Of a stretch of 64,000 nt of DNA, positions 35,618-44,758 are shown piece after piece. Position 1 is the first letter of the stretch, and every line of letters starts with the position of its first letter. Source of the DNA: an uncultured Ruminococcus sp. (lineage in GTDB: Bacteria > Bacillota > Clostridia > Oscillospirales > Acutalibacteraceae); NCBI GenBank assembly GCA_902774325.1, contig CACYIC010000004.1, forward strand, positions 62,001-126,000, read 5' to 3'. The position numbers and the translations under genes are program-made. Under the pieces are notes generated by a model. It did no database searches, was not told the DNA's origin, and saw nothing but the letters and a program-made list of their open reading frames with translations.

Positions 35618-37525
35618 ATGATAAAAAAATACACCATGGGCAGCCCGATCGAAACCGAGGCGGTGACAGCCGTCATTGAGCCCGGCGATTTTTCGGACTT
35701 TCCCTTTGAACACGACGCAAAGAACGGTAAATTCTCCTTTGGCTTTTCGATGAGCGAGGACGACATCATCTACGGTCTGGGAGAAGCGAACCGTGGCATC
35801 AACAAGCGCGGCTGGGTCTATGAGAGCTATTGCAGCGACGACCCGTTCCACACCGAAACGAAATCCTCCCTCTACGCCGCACACAATTTCCTGCTGGTCG
35901 GCAGCGGGAAGCCCTTCGGGATTTTCATCGACTTTCCCGCAAGGATACGCTGGGATATCGGCTACACCAAAAGCGACCGGCTCGAGATCACGCTCGACGG
36001 CGCGGATTTTGATATTTATCTGGTTTACGGCGGCAGTCCCCGCGAGATCGCGCGCGAATTCCGCTCGATCATCGGCAAGAGCTATATCCCGCCCTTCTGG
36101 GCGTTCGGCTACCAGCAAAGCCGCTGGAGCTACCATAACGCCGAGGCGGTCGACAGGGTGATCGAGGGCTATAACAGCGCCGGGATACCGCTCGACTGCG
36201 TTTATCTCGATATTGATTATATGGAGCGCTACAAGGATTTCACCGTTGACAGCGAGGCGTTCCCGGATTTTGAAAGCTACGTCGCCGAGAAGCGCGCGCA
36301 GGGCATCCACCTCATCCCCATAATCGACGCGGGGATCAAAAAGGAGGAGGGCTACTCCGTTTACGAGGAGGGCAGGGACCGCGGCTACTTCTGCAAAAGG
36401 GCTGACGGAAGCGACTTTGAGGGCGGCGTATGGCCGGGCGTCTGCGGCTTCCCCGACTTTCTCAGACCCGAGGTCAGAAGATGGTTCGGGGAAAAATACA
36501 GAGCGCTCACCGATATCGGCATAGACGGCTTCTGGAACGACATGAACGAGCCCGCCATCTTTTATTCCGTCGAGGGGATCGAAAACGCGCTCGAAAAGGC
36601 GGCGTCGCTCAAGGGCGAGAACCTCGATCTCGGCGGCTTTTTCAGCCTGAAGGACACCTTTACCGGACTCTCAAACAGCCAGTCGGATTACTCCTCGATA
36701 TACCACACCGTAAACGGCGAGCAGGTGAACCACCAGCGCGTGCACAACATCTACGGCTCGAGCATGACAAGGGCGGCGGGCGAGTATTTTGCCGAGAGCT
36801 TCGGCGAGGAAAAGATCCTCATGTTCTCCCGCGCGTCATATATCGGCGCGCACCGAACCTCCGGTATTTGGTTCGGAGATAACCACTCCTGGTGGTCTCA
36901 CATCCTGCTCAACCTGAAAATGCTCCCGGGCGCGAATATGTGCGGCTTCCTCTACTGCGGCGCCGATCTCGGCGGCTTCAATGAAAACGCCACCCGCGAC
37001 CTCGTGCTGCGCTTTCTGGCTCTCGGGGTGTTCACCCCGCTCATGCGCAACCACTCCGCGCTCGGCACCAGAGATCAGGAGTGCTTCCGCTTTGAGAAGC
37101 CCGAGGATTTCAGGGATATTATCGAGGTGCGCTACCGCCTCATCCCCTACCTCTACGAAACCTTCCGAAAAGCGAGCGAGGAAAACGAGATGATCTTCCG
37201 TCCGCTCTCCTTCGATTATCCCGACGACCCTGTCGCTCGCGAGTGCGAGACCCAGCTAATGCTCGGCGAGGAGTGCATGATCGCGCCTGTTTACGAGCAG
37301 AACGCCGGCGGCAGGACAGTCTACCTCCCCGAGGATATGACCTTCGTCAGACTCAGCGGAACAAGGGAAACGGTCGAGAAGCTCGGCAAGGGACTCCACT
37401 ATGTAAGCGTCGCGCTGAGCGAGGTCCCGCTCTTCATCAAAAAGGGAAAAAGGATCCCTCTCTGTATGCCCGCCATGCGCACCGGGGATCTGCGCGCGGA
37501 CAAGGCTGAATGGCTCGGAGAATGA
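35618..37525 (+). CDS. GH31 family alpha-glucosidase, intracellular
   Basis: Retaining glycoside hydrolase releasing glucose from alpha-linked oligosaccharides. The 635-residue protein has the GH31 nucleophile Asp308 in GFWNDMNEPA and the acid/base Asp421 in WFGDNHSWW, within the fold from PPFWAFGYQQSRW onwards. No signal peptide or membrane segment is present, so it works in the cytoplasm on imported malto- or isomalto-oligosaccharides. That fits an organism that secretes a dockerin-bearing amylase, also in this window. AGAAAGGACG precedes the ATG. Linkage preference (alpha-1,4, 1,6 or other) cannot be read from the sequence. Confidence 0.93.
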   Translation: MIKKYTMGSPIETEAVTAVIEPGDFSDFPFEHDAKNGKFSFGFSMSEDDIIYGLGEANRGINKRGWVYESYCSDDPFHTETKSSLYAAHNFLLVGSGKPFGIFIDFPARIRWDIGYTKSDRLEITLDGADFDIYLVYGGSPREIAREFRSIIGKSYIPPFWAFGYQQSRWSYHNAEAVDRVIEGYNSAGIPLDCVYLDIDYMERYKDFTVDSEAFPDFESYVAEKRAQGIHLIPIIDAGIKKEEGYSVYEEGRDRGYFCKRADGSDFEGGVWPGVCGFPDFLRPEVRRWFGEKYRALTDIGIDGFWNDMNEPAIFYSVEGIENALEKAASLKGENLDLGGFFSLKDTFTGLSNSQSDYSSIYHTVNGEQVNHQRVHNIYGSSMTRAAGEYFAESFGEEKILMFSRASYIGAHRTSGIWFGDNHSWWSHILLNLKMLPGANMCGFLYCGADLGGFNENATRDLVLRFLALGVFTPLMRNHSALGTRDQECFRFEKPEDFRDIIEVRYRLIPYLYETFRKASEENEMIFRPLSFDYPDDPVARECETQLMLGEECMIAPVYEQNAGGRTVYLPEDMTFVRLSGTRETVEKLGKGLHYVSVALSEVPLFIKKGKRIPLCMPAMRTGDLRADKAEWLGE

Positions 37526-37537
37526 AAAAGCAATAAA

Positions 37538-37582
37538 GGTCGGGCAGACAGGTTTGCTTGGTTCAAACCCGTCTGCCCAACC
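37538..37582 (+). terminator. Long hairpin after the GH31 gene
   Basis: GGTCGGGCAGAC - GGTTTG ... CAAACC - GTCTGCCC - AACC, a stem of about 18 bp with one bulge. No T run directly follows, so it may protect the 3' end or terminate with the T-rich stretch at 37605. Confidence 0.65.
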
Positions 37583-37599
37583 GAATTATTCGGCGCTGC

Positions 37600-37690
37600 G
37601 CACCGATTTTTTTACTAAACAGACCGCAAAACAGACCGAAAAGAATATTTGTTTTTTTATTTGAGTTTAATGCTAAAGCCAAATATTATT
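37600..37690 (+). repeat. Second copy of the AT-rich flank seen at 24430-24475
   Basis: Contains GACCGCAAAACAGACCGAAA and then TTTGTTTTTTTATTTGAG followed by TTTAATGCTAA, closely similar to the sequence after the 34-base tandem repeats upstream of the LCP stop. Noncoding. Confidence 0.5.
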
Positions 37691-37718
37691 CCGCAAAAGA
37701 ACTATTGTTGACTTCTAT

Positions 37719-38918
37719 TCATCGTGCCGCCGTCTCGCGGCGTGGAGATTTTGTTTTCTCCCTGAACAGCAGCTTGAGCGCTATCGGGGTCACGATACTC
37801 GAAACTATGATGAGCAGGATGACCGAGGTAAAATACACCGAGCTTATCATGCCCTCGGCAAGCCCCTTTTGCGCCACGATCAGCGCCACCTCGCCTCTGG
37901 TCATCATTCCCACGCCAATGCGCAGGGCATCCCTGCCCTTGTAGCCGCAGAGCCTTGAGGTCGCGCCGCAGCCGATTATTTTTGTTATCAGCGCGACGCC
38001 GACAAAGGCGGCGGAGAAAAGCACTATCTCCCAGGTTATTCCGCTGATATCCGTTTTCAGTCCGATGCTCGCGAAAAAGATCGGACCGAAGATCATATAG
38101 GAATTGATGTCCATCTTCTCCTCGATATAGTCCGAATCCCTGAGCCTGCTGAGGATTATTCCCGCGACATAAGCGCCCGTGATATCCGCGATCCCGAACA
38201 CCTTTTCGGCAAGGAACGCCAGACCGAAGCAAAGCGCCAGCGCGAGGATCGGTATGCGGCGGGTATGGGGATAGCGCTTGTCGATGAGCTTGAACACCTT
38301 GTAGATCACAAAGCCGATAACGACCGAAAGCGCGAAGAAGAGCACCGTGCGCACAAGCACGAAAACGGGCTGCACCTGCGGATTTCTGAAACCGATAACG
38401 AAGGTCAGCACCATTATTCCGATCACATCGTCGATTATTGCCGCGCTGAGTATCGCCGTTCCCAGCTCGCTTTTGAGCTTTCCGAGCTCCTTGAGCGTTT
38501 CGACCGTTATGCTGACGCTGGTAGCCGTCATGATAACGCCGATGAACACGGCGGTAAAGAATTTCTCGCTGCCCCAGGGCGCAAAGCCGTAGAACAGCAT
38601 ATAGAGCAGGGTGCCGCCCGCGAGCGGGACGAAAACGCCCGCGCAGGCTATCGCGAGAGCCTTAGGTCCCGTTTTCATCAGATCCTTGAGATTGGTTCCC
38701 AGACCCGCCGAGAACATCAGCAGCACCACGCCGATCTCCGCGCAAATGCCGAGAAAATCATTGAGCTTCACGATCCCCAGCATGCTCGGGCCTATCAGAA
38801 GTCCCGCGACGATCTCTCCTACCACCTGCGGCGCCCTCAGCTTTCGCGCCACAAGTCCGAACACCTTCGCGAAGATGATTATTATAGCCAGATCTCTGAA
38901 TATCAAGAGTACGTCCAT
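37719..38918 (-). CDS. Cation:proton antiporter (Kef/CPA2 type)
   Basis: Membrane exchanger of Na+ or K+ for protons. The 399-residue protein has about 12 membrane spans, starting with LRAPQVVGEIVAGLLIGPSMLG (the family's substrate-pathway motif near the N-terminus) and including AAIIDDVIGIMVL with the adjacent Asp pair that binds the ion. There is no C-terminal TrkA-N domain, unlike full KefB/KefC, so regulation by nucleotides is not expected. The frame extends upstream to a GTG inside a palindromic repeat, but ATG 38918 begins a normal family N-terminus. The ribosome site AAAGGA is 15 bases away and weak. Confidence 0.88.
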   Translation of the reverse strand: MDVLLIFRDLAIIIIFAKVFGLVARKLRAPQVVGEIVAGLLIGPSMLGIVKLNDFLGICAEIGVVLLMFSAGLGTNLKDLMKTGPKALAIACAGVFVPLAGGTLLYMLFYGFAPWGSEKFFTAVFIGVIMTATSVSITVETLKELGKLKSELGTAILSAAIIDDVIGIMVLTFVIGFRNPQVQPVFVLVRTVLFFALSVVIGFVIYKVFKLIDKRYPHTRRIPILALALCFGLAFLAEKVFGIADITGAYVAGIILSRLRDSDYIEEKMDINSYMIFGPIFFASIGLKTDISGITWEIVLFSAAFVGVALITKIIGCGATSRLCGYKGRDALRIGVGMMTRGEVALIVAQKGLAEGMISSVYFTSVILLIIVSSIVTPIALKLLFREKTKSPRRETAAR

Positions 38919-38964
38919 TTTTATTGATCGCTGTCCTTTTTCATCATATTGGAGTTTTGTTTTA

Positions 38965-38998
38965 GGCAACACCGCACAATTCAGGTGTGCGGTGTTGC
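38965..38998. repeat. Palindromic intergenic repeat, copy E (most perfect copy)
   Basis: GCAACACCGCACA - ATTCAGG - TGTGCGGTGTTGC, a perfect 13-bp stem directly touching the stop of the acyltransferase gene, with A/T-rich runs on both sides. It serves as the reference copy for the family. Confidence 0.9.
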
Positions 38999-40051
38999 TT
39001 ATATTTTTTTCGCCTGACCGCGCCTGCGCGTCCGAGGCTTCGGCTTTTCAACGCTCAGCAGCGGGATGTACCTGTTCACCAGAGCGCATATCGGGATATA
39101 GGCTAAAAGGATCGCCGCAATTATCGGCGGAACGGTGAAATCATAGACCGTCCTGTTGTTCCAGTGAAGGGCGTTGAAGAGCTGCTCGATGCCCTTGAGG
39201 AACATATAGTGAGTGCCGATTATCACAACGGAGTTTTTTCCCATCCAACCGCAGGCGGAGACAAATTTTTCCGGCAGTCGCGAGAGCAGCTGACAGAGCA
39301 GCGAAACCCAGATACAAGCCGCGAGCGCCGCGAGCACAAAGAAGAAGCTGTTGTGGAGCTTGAACATATAAAAGCTGCCTTTTTTGTTGAGGACTATGCC
39401 GAAGATCAGCCATATCGCAAAGCAGGAAGCCGCCATTATCAGCTTGAGCGGCAGGCGCGGACGCTCAAGTATCTCAAGCTCGCGCAAAAGCATCCCGAAG
39501 AGCAGGAAGCCCGCGCCGAGGATCGCCCTGTCAAGCCCGAATACCAGCCTTCCGCCGCACTGGTACATGATTATCATCGAGCTCAGGCAAAGAACGCAGA
39601 GCAAAAGCTTGTACCACAGCTTCCGCGAAAGCTTAAAGGCGAAAAAGAGTATAACATAAATCTCAAACAGCACGAGAAAGTACCAGCAGGGGTCGTTGCA
39701 GACCAGCTCTCCGTTCAGGAAGAACAGCCTCTCGAGGAACTTTTCGACCGAAGGGTACTCCCCCATCATTACCGTAAAGGGCAGCATCACCGCGACAAAA
39801 ATCGACATCGGAATAAGCAGCCGCCTGCTTTTTTCGCCTATATAAACGCCGAAGCGCTTTTCCGGTACCCGGTAAACGTAGCCCGAGAGCATAAAGAAAA
39901 ACGGAAGGTGAAAGGAATAGATTATATGGTTGAACCCGACGTACGAGGTGTGATAGAGAAAATGACCCGTCACTACGAGAACCACTCCCAGCGCCTTCGC
40001 GATATCTACCCACGCTATCCGCTTTGATCCTTCCGGCGGTGAAACTGCCAT
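38999..40051 (-). CDS. Acyltransferase 3 family membrane protein
   Basis: Integral membrane O-acyltransferase of the OafA/WecH type, which modifies surface sugars with acetyl or similar groups. The 350-residue product has about ten spans. The family N-terminus RIAWVDIAKALGVVLVVTGH includes the conserved His, and SFHLPFFFMLSGYVY follows. The frame opens at 40108, but the first 19 residues are charged and unlike the family. ATG 40051 fits better, although AAAGG lies 12 bases upstream. It lies next to the polysaccharide cluster on the opposite strand and may decorate its product (inference). Confidence 0.87.
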   Translation of the reverse strand: MAVSPPEGSKRIAWVDIAKALGVVLVVTGHFLYHTSYVGFNHIIYSFHLPFFFMLSGYVYRVPEKRFGVYIGEKSRRLLIPMSIFVAVMLPFTVMMGEYPSVEKFLERLFFLNGELVCNDPCWYFLVLFEIYVILFFAFKLSRKLWYKLLLCVLCLSSMIIMYQCGGRLVFGLDRAILGAGFLLFGMLLRELEILERPRLPLKLIMAASCFAIWLIFGIVLNKKGSFYMFKLHNSFFFVLAALAACIWVSLLCQLLSRLPEKFVSACGWMGKNSVVIIGTHYMFLKGIEQLFNALHWNNRTVYDFTVPPIIAAILLAYIPICALVNRYIPLLSVEKPKPRTRRRGQAKKI

Positions 40052-40342
40052 CAAAAAACTCGACCTTTCTTCCGTAGGGCGGCGAGCCGTCCTAATAATC
40101 ATACACATTTTACATCCGATGTGCGGATTTGTCCATACGGATTTTTTAAAATAGCAACACCACGAAAAGCGGCGGCTGTTTGTTGATATTTATTGTCGAT
40201 TTTTACGAATCCCGCGTCCGGCGCCGCACGAAACCCCGGCGTCAAGGGAAAAAGCCCGCGCCAAGTCGGAGCGCTCTATGCCGATTGTGCGAAGTTGCCG
40301 ATTATTTTCTTTCGCGTTTCAATTATTTTTAATCATTTTTTG
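40052..40342. other. Intergenic region before the polysaccharide cluster
   Basis: Divergent gap of about 290 bases. Around 40153-40184 a degenerate palindrome (AGCAACACC...GGCGGCTGTTTGTT) resembles the dispersed repeat family. Otherwise there are only AT-rich stretches, and no coding signal. Confidence 0.5.
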
Positions 40343-40371
40343 TTGAAATAAAAAGCGTTATATAGTATAAT
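40343..40371 (+). promoter_or_regulatory. Promoter of the surface-polysaccharide cluster
   Basis: TTGAAA - 17 bases - TATAAT on the plus strand, predicted start near 40378. It is the only strong promoter I found before the 13 kb run of same-strand genes. Confidence 0.88.
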
Positions 40372-40439
40372 AGGGAGAGTTGTGTAACCCGACGGCGGTT
40401 ACATCCGGAGAGCAGAGTTTAAGAGAGAGGGTCGATCAA

Positions 40440-41678
40440 GTGATTGAGTCATCAAATAAGGATGTCCAACACATTTTTATAATAGGGAGCAAGTCGATCG
40501 GGCAGTACGGCGGATACGAAACCTTTGTCGACAAGCTGTCCGAGCAGCACAAAAACAACCTGAATATAAAATATCATATCGCCTGCAAAGCAAACGGCAG
40601 CGGCTTCATGGACGAGAGCAAGCTTGAGGGCGTCGAAATAACAAAGAAAAACAGCGACGGTACTGTTTCGGAGTTCACCTACAACAACGCGCACGTATTC
40701 AAGCTCCCCTGTCCAAATCTCGGTCCGGCGGTCGCGATAGTTTACGACAGAGCAGCCATGCGCTACAGCATCGAGTACTGCATTCAAAACAACATCAAGC
40801 ATCCTATTTTCTATATCCTGACCTGCCGCATCGGTCCCTTTATCGGGGGGCTTAGGCGCAAGGCAAAAAGGCTCGGCGGAAGATATTACCTCAATCCCGA
40901 CGGTCACGAGTGGATGAGGGCGAAGTGGTCGGCTCCGGTCAGAAAATACTGGAAATGGTCGGAAAAAAAGATGGTCAACGCCGCCGACCTGGTGATCTGC
41001 GACTCGGTCAACATCGAAAAATACATCAAAAAGGAGTACGGTCATCCGAACACGACCTACATCGCCTACGGCGCGGATATCACTCCCTCAACGCTTTCGG
41101 ACAGCGACCCTAAATTCACGGGCTGGCTCAGGGAAAAGGGGCTGGAGCCCAACGGCTATTATCTGGTCGTGGGCAGATTCGTCCCCGAGAACAACTACGA
41201 AACCATGATCCGCGAGTTCATGAAGTGCGACAGCAGACGCAGCTTCGCTATCATCACAAATATGAACAAGGAGCTCGAGGAGGAGCTCGAGCAGAAGCTT
41301 AATTTCAGCCGTGATCCGAGGATAAAATTCGTCGGCACCGTCTACGACAGAGAGCTGCTCAAGAAGATCAGGGAAAACGCCTTCGGCTATTTCCACGGCC
41401 ACGAGGTCGGCGGAACCAACCCGAGCCTGCTCGAGGCGCTCGGCAGCACAAGGCTCAATCTCATCCTCGACGTAGGCTTCAACCGAGAGGTAGGCGGCGA
41501 CGCGGTGCTCTACTGGACAAAGAAGGACGGGGATCTCGCCGCGCTGATAAACAGCGCCGACCTGATGGACAAAAACTCCATTGAGGTGCTGAGCAAAAAG
41601 TCTAAGGAAAGGATCAGGACCGCGTACAGCTGGAAATTTATCGGCGACGAATACATGAAGGTCTGGAATAACGTCTGA
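40440..41678 (+). CDS. DUF1972 glycosyltransferase (rhamnosyltransferase-like)
   Basis: First gene of the cluster. The 412-residue protein has the N-terminal DUF1972 pattern (HIFIIGSKSIGQYGGYETFV) found in rhamnosyltransferases such as Cps2T, which add the second sugar to the lipid-linked primer. It then has a GT4-type C-terminal half (VVGRFVPENNYETMI, and the nucleotide-sugar site HEVGGTNPSLLEALGS). GTG 40440 is the start: GAGAGGG lies 8 bases before it, and the earlier TTG at 40380 sits at the transcription start. Acceptor and sugar are inferred from family only. Confidence 0.87.
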   Translation: MIESSNKDVQHIFIIGSKSIGQYGGYETFVDKLSEQHKNNLNIKYHIACKANGSGFMDESKLEGVEITKKNSDGTVSEFTYNNAHVFKLPCPNLGPAVAIVYDRAAMRYSIEYCIQNNIKHPIFYILTCRIGPFIGGLRRKAKRLGGRYYLNPDGHEWMRAKWSAPVRKYWKWSEKKMVNAADLVICDSVNIEKYIKKEYGHPNTTYIAYGADITPSTLSDSDPKFTGWLREKGLEPNGYYLVVGRFVPENNYETMIREFMKCDSRRSFAIITNMNKELEEELEQKLNFSRDPRIKFVGTVYDRELLKKIRENAFGYFHGHEVGGTNPSLLEALGSTRLNLILDVGFNREVGGDAVLYWTKKDGDLAALINSADLMDKNSIEVLSKKSKERIRTAYSWKFIGDEYMKVWNNV

Positions 41679-41696
41679 GAATTGGATTGATTTTTT

Positions 41697-42878
41697 ATGA
41701 ATATAGTTACTGTTCCGTTTCACGATTATAAAAAATGGCTCTCCGAGGGCTTCCGCACAAGAGACGCCCACGTTTTTGAGCACCTTGCAAGGCGCTCCGA
41801 GGTCGAAAAAATACTTGTGGTCAACAGGCCTACCTCAATGGCGGAGCTTATCGTCAAGAGGCAGGGCATTCACATAAAAGAGGGCAGTCAGCTCTATAAG
41901 CGCAAAGGGGTCTGCCTGACGCAGACGGGCGAAAAGACCTTCTGCATCGACATTTTCCTGCCCGATTTCCTAAAGGTCGCCCGCCAGGGCAAGGCGTGGT
42001 GGTTCACCGCCTTCCGCTACAAAAGGGTGACGGACGCGATAAACGAAGCTCTCGGCTACCTCGGCATGGAAAGCCCCCTGCTGCTTTTGCAGAATCCCAT
42101 GGCGATCGGAGCTTATGAGGGTCTGAACTGCGGCAAATTCGTCTTTGACGCGATCGACAACTGGCTTTATCATCCCCAGATGAAGGACAAGGAGCTGATA
42201 AAGAACAACTACAGGCTGGTCGAGAAAAACGCCGACATGATAATGACGGTATCGCAGGCTCTGACAGAGCTTTTCCCCGAAAACAAAAACGTCCGCTGGA
42301 TCCCCAACGGAGTCGACGTCGACTACTTCAAGGGCGCCTTCAAGAGCGAGCCCTCCGAGAAAATGACCGTCGGCTATATCGGAAAGATCCAGGACAGGGT
42401 GGACTTCGGGCTGGTTGAATCCTGCCTGCAAAAATATCCCGATTTTGAATTTGTTTTCGCGGGTCCCGCTCTTTCGCAGCAGGACAGGATAGACGAGCTC
42501 AAAAAACAGTATTCCAATATAAAATTCCTCGGCGACATCCATTACACGAATCTGCCCGAGACAATGAAAAGCTTTGATATCGCGGTCATCCCGCACAAGG
42601 TCGACGAGTTCACCGCGAGCATGAACCCGCTCAAGCTGTACGAATATCTCGCGGCGGGCAAGCCCGTTGTCACCACCGCGGTCGCGGGTACCGAGAACAT
42701 CTCGCCCTTCGTATTCCCGGCGAAGGACTCTTACGCCTTCATCCGTATCCTCGGTGAAACGGCGCAGAGGTACGCCGAAAACGCGCCCGAGCCTCAGGAG
42801 ATCGCGGACAGCCTCCCGGAGGAGTGCAGATGGGATTACAGGGTATCGTGTATGCTCGAGGAAATGAAAAAGCTGTAA
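41697..42878 (+). CDS. GT4-like glycosyltransferase
   Basis: The 393-residue protein has two Rossmann-like halves. IDNWLYHP, MIMTVSQALTELFPENKNV and WIPNGVDVDYF in the middle are typical of GT4-fold enzymes, and IPHKVDEFTASMNPLKLYEY - LAAGKPVVTT forms the donor site. It likely acts on an undecaprenyl-linked chain at the inner membrane face. Starts 18 bases after the previous stop. The sugar it transfers cannot be read from sequence. Confidence 0.86.
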   Translation: MNIVTVPFHDYKKWLSEGFRTRDAHVFEHLARRSEVEKILVVNRPTSMAELIVKRQGIHIKEGSQLYKRKGVCLTQTGEKTFCIDIFLPDFLKVARQGKAWWFTAFRYKRVTDAINEALGYLGMESPLLLLQNPMAIGAYEGLNCGKFVFDAIDNWLYHPQMKDKELIKNNYRLVEKNADMIMTVSQALTELFPENKNVRWIPNGVDVDYFKGAFKSEPSEKMTVGYIGKIQDRVDFGLVESCLQKYPDFEFVFAGPALSQQDRIDELKKQYSNIKFLGDIHYTNLPETMKSFDIAVIPHKVDEFTASMNPLKLYEYLAAGKPVVTTAVAGTENISPFVFPAKDSYAFIRILGETAQRYAENAPEPQEIADSLPEECRWDYRVSCMLEEMKKL

Positions 42879-42879
42879 A

Positions 42880-43042
42880 GGGCGCCTCTGAAGATTCATA
42901 GCCGCCCATTGCCGCAAATCCTTCACAGCATACTTCTGCCAAAACTCCCTGTTGTTAAGCTTAGGTATGACTTCGTCGCTTTGGCAGGAATCTACTATAA
43001 AATATCCGCGCCTCTGAACAACAGCGGATCATCAGAGGCGCT
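42880..43042. repeat. Noncoding repeat-like element inside the polysaccharide cluster
   Basis: GCGCCTCTGAA occurs at 42881-42891 and again at 43010-43020 in the same orientation. TCAGAGGCGC at 43033-43042 is its inverse and forms a perfect 10-bp hairpin with the second copy. The stretch between the copies also holds TTCTGCCAAA...TTTGGCAGGA as a wider inverted repeat. The minus strand is open through it and reads VDSCQSDEVIPKLN then FWQKYAVKDLRQWAAMNL, but with no start or ribosome site. Looks like a small mobile or MITE-like insertion, or a decayed gene piece, in the 176-bp gap. Confidence 0.55.
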
Positions 43043-43054
43043 CCAAAGAGGTTT

Positions 43055-44188
43055 ATGATGTCAGATATTATCCGAGTATTAAATGTCACGACCGTCCTCC
43101 AGGCGGCGGGAATAGAATCCTTTATCATGAATATGTACCGCAACATAGACAGGGACAAGGTTCAGTTCGACTTCATGGTGATGAGGAACGAAAAGGAATT
43201 CTACGACGACGAAATAAAGGCTCTGGGCGGAAAGAAATATACGATCGAGAGAAAAGAGAGCAACACCCTCCTGAGGATAATAAAGGAGGCAAAGGAGCTC
43301 AGGCGCTTTCTCGAGAAGAATCCCTATCAGATAGTCCATATCCACTACACCACACCGCTGAGGGCGTTTTATCTTCTGGCGGCAAAGAAGGCGGGCATTC
43401 CCGTCCGCATCTACCACTCGCACAGCGCCGAGGTTTCGGGCAAAAGCGGCTCAAAGCTCAGGATCTATCAATGGTGCAGAAAGAAGATCTCGCTCTGGGG
43501 CACCGACTTCCGCGCCTGCTCGCAGGCTGCCGCCGACTGGATGTTTGAGGGCAAGGCTCTCAGGGAATGCGTTGTGCTCAACAACGGCATCGACACCCGC
43601 CGCTTCCGATACAATGAGGAGGACAGGGCGAGGCTGCGCAGAGAGCTTGGCATAGGCGACAGCTTCGCGGTCGTCCACACCGGAAGGTTCCTCGACCAGA
43701 AGAACCACAAATTCATCATCTCGGTATTTAATAAAATGCTCGAAACGGACAAGAACTGCGTCCTGCTGCTGCTTGGCGCGGGACCGCTCGAGGACGGCAT
43801 CAGGGAGCTTGTCAATTCCTACGGGATCAGCGACTCAGTCAAGTTCCTCGGGGTGCGCTCCGACGTCTACGCGGTCCTCAATTCCGCCGACTGCTATCTA
43901 ATGCCCTCGCTCTATGAGGGACTTCCCGTATCGGCGATCGAGGCTCAGGCGGTCGGTCTGCCCTGCGTGCTTTCTCAGAACATCACCGACGAGGTCAAAA
44001 TAAACGACAACGTCAGCTTCCTCTCGCTGGACGAGCCGCCCGAGGCTTGGGCAAAGGCGGTTTTCGGAGCAAGGGGAACGGTTGACAAAAACGGCTATAA
44101 GAACGTGATAAGCGCGGGCTATGATGTGAGCGAGGAAGCTGCTCAGCTGGAAAAGACGTACATCGCCATGACGGAGAGAAAAAAATGA
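43055..44188 (+). CDS. GT4 glycosyltransferase, EpsF-like
   Basis: The 377-residue protein fits the GT4 family of exopolysaccharide enzymes. VLQAAGIESFIMNMYR is at the N-terminus, VHIHYTTPLRAFYL and YHSHSAE follow, and FLDQKNHKFIISVF and PSLYEGLPVSAIEAQAVGLP form the donor-binding half with the E-x7-E pattern. AAAGAGG precedes ATG 43055 by 4 and ATG 43058 by 7 bases. Its last 4 bases overlap the next gene (ATGA), so it is coupled to the acetyltransferase. Confidence 0.9.
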   Translation: MMSDIIRVLNVTTVLQAAGIESFIMNMYRNIDRDKVQFDFMVMRNEKEFYDDEIKALGGKKYTIERKESNTLLRIIKEAKELRRFLEKNPYQIVHIHYTTPLRAFYLLAAKKAGIPVRIYHSHSAEVSGKSGSKLRIYQWCRKKISLWGTDFRACSQAAADWMFEGKALRECVVLNNGIDTRRFRYNEEDRARLRRELGIGDSFAVVHTGRFLDQKNHKFIISVFNKMLETDKNCVLLLLGAGPLEDGIRELVNSYGISDSVKFLGVRSDVYAVLNSADCYLMPSLYEGLPVSAIEAQAVGLPCVLSQNITDEVKINDNVSFLSLDEPPEAWAKAVFGARGTVDKNGYKNVISAGYDVSEEAAQLEKTYIAMTERKK

Positions 44189-44745
44189 TAAAGACAAAGG
44201 AACAGCTCGGGGAATATCTCGCCCTCGAGGAAAAGCTGTACAGAGAGATCGGCTACAAGGGCAGACTTCACGCGCGAATGACAAAATGCGAGGTCGGCGA
44301 GATCTTCGGCTACGTCCGTTCGCTGCGAAAGGACGAATATTACACCAACCGCAAAAACGGAGTCCTCGGAAAGCTCTCTGCGGCATATTACAGAAGAAAG
44401 CACAACAAGCTCGGGGTTCGCCTCGGCATAAGCGTCCCCGTGAACACCTTCGGAAAGGGACTTGTGATCTATCACTCGCAGGGGATCATAGTCCACAGGG
44501 ACGCGAGATGCGGAGAAAACTGCAAGCTCCACGGGCTCAACTGCATAGGAAACAACGGCAGAGGCGGCGGAGAAAACAACTGCCCGACTATCGGAAACGG
44601 TCTGGATCTCGGAGTTGGAGCCATGGTCATCGGAAACGTCAGGCTCGCCGACAACACCACGGTCGCCGCGAACGCCGTGGTCTGCAAGTCCTTTGAAAAC
44701 GAAAATCAGGTCTTGGCGGGAGTTCCCGCGAAGGCTATAAAATAA
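44185..44745 (+). CDS. CysE-like hexapeptide acetyltransferase
   Basis: Left-handed beta-helix acyltransferase of 186 residues resembling serine O-acetyltransferase: GLVIYHSQGIIVHRDARCGE, PTIGNGLDLGVGAMVIGNV and the end AGVPAKAIK. The position in a sugar cluster, coupled to a glycosyltransferase, suggests it acetylates a sugar or amino acid unit of the polysaccharide rather than free serine. The N-terminal helical domain of true CysE is shortened. Enzymes annotated as serine acetyltransferase are common in capsule loci. Confidence 0.85.
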   Translation: MIKTKEQLGEYLALEEKLYREIGYKGRLHARMTKCEVGEIFGYVRSLRKDEYYTNRKNGVLGKLSAAYYRRKHNKLGVRLGISVPVNTFGKGLVIYHSQGIIVHRDARCGENCKLHGLNCIGNNGRGGGENNCPTIGNGLDLGVGAMVIGNVRLADNTTVAANAVVCKSFENENQVLAGVPAKAIK

Positions 44746-44758
44746 GAGAGAAAGCCTT

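Noticed and set aside
41970..42926. Minus-strand frame of 318 codons opposite a glycosyltransferase gene
   Set aside because: Antisense to a well-supported gene. Only its first residues come from the intergenic repeat element, which is reported separately.
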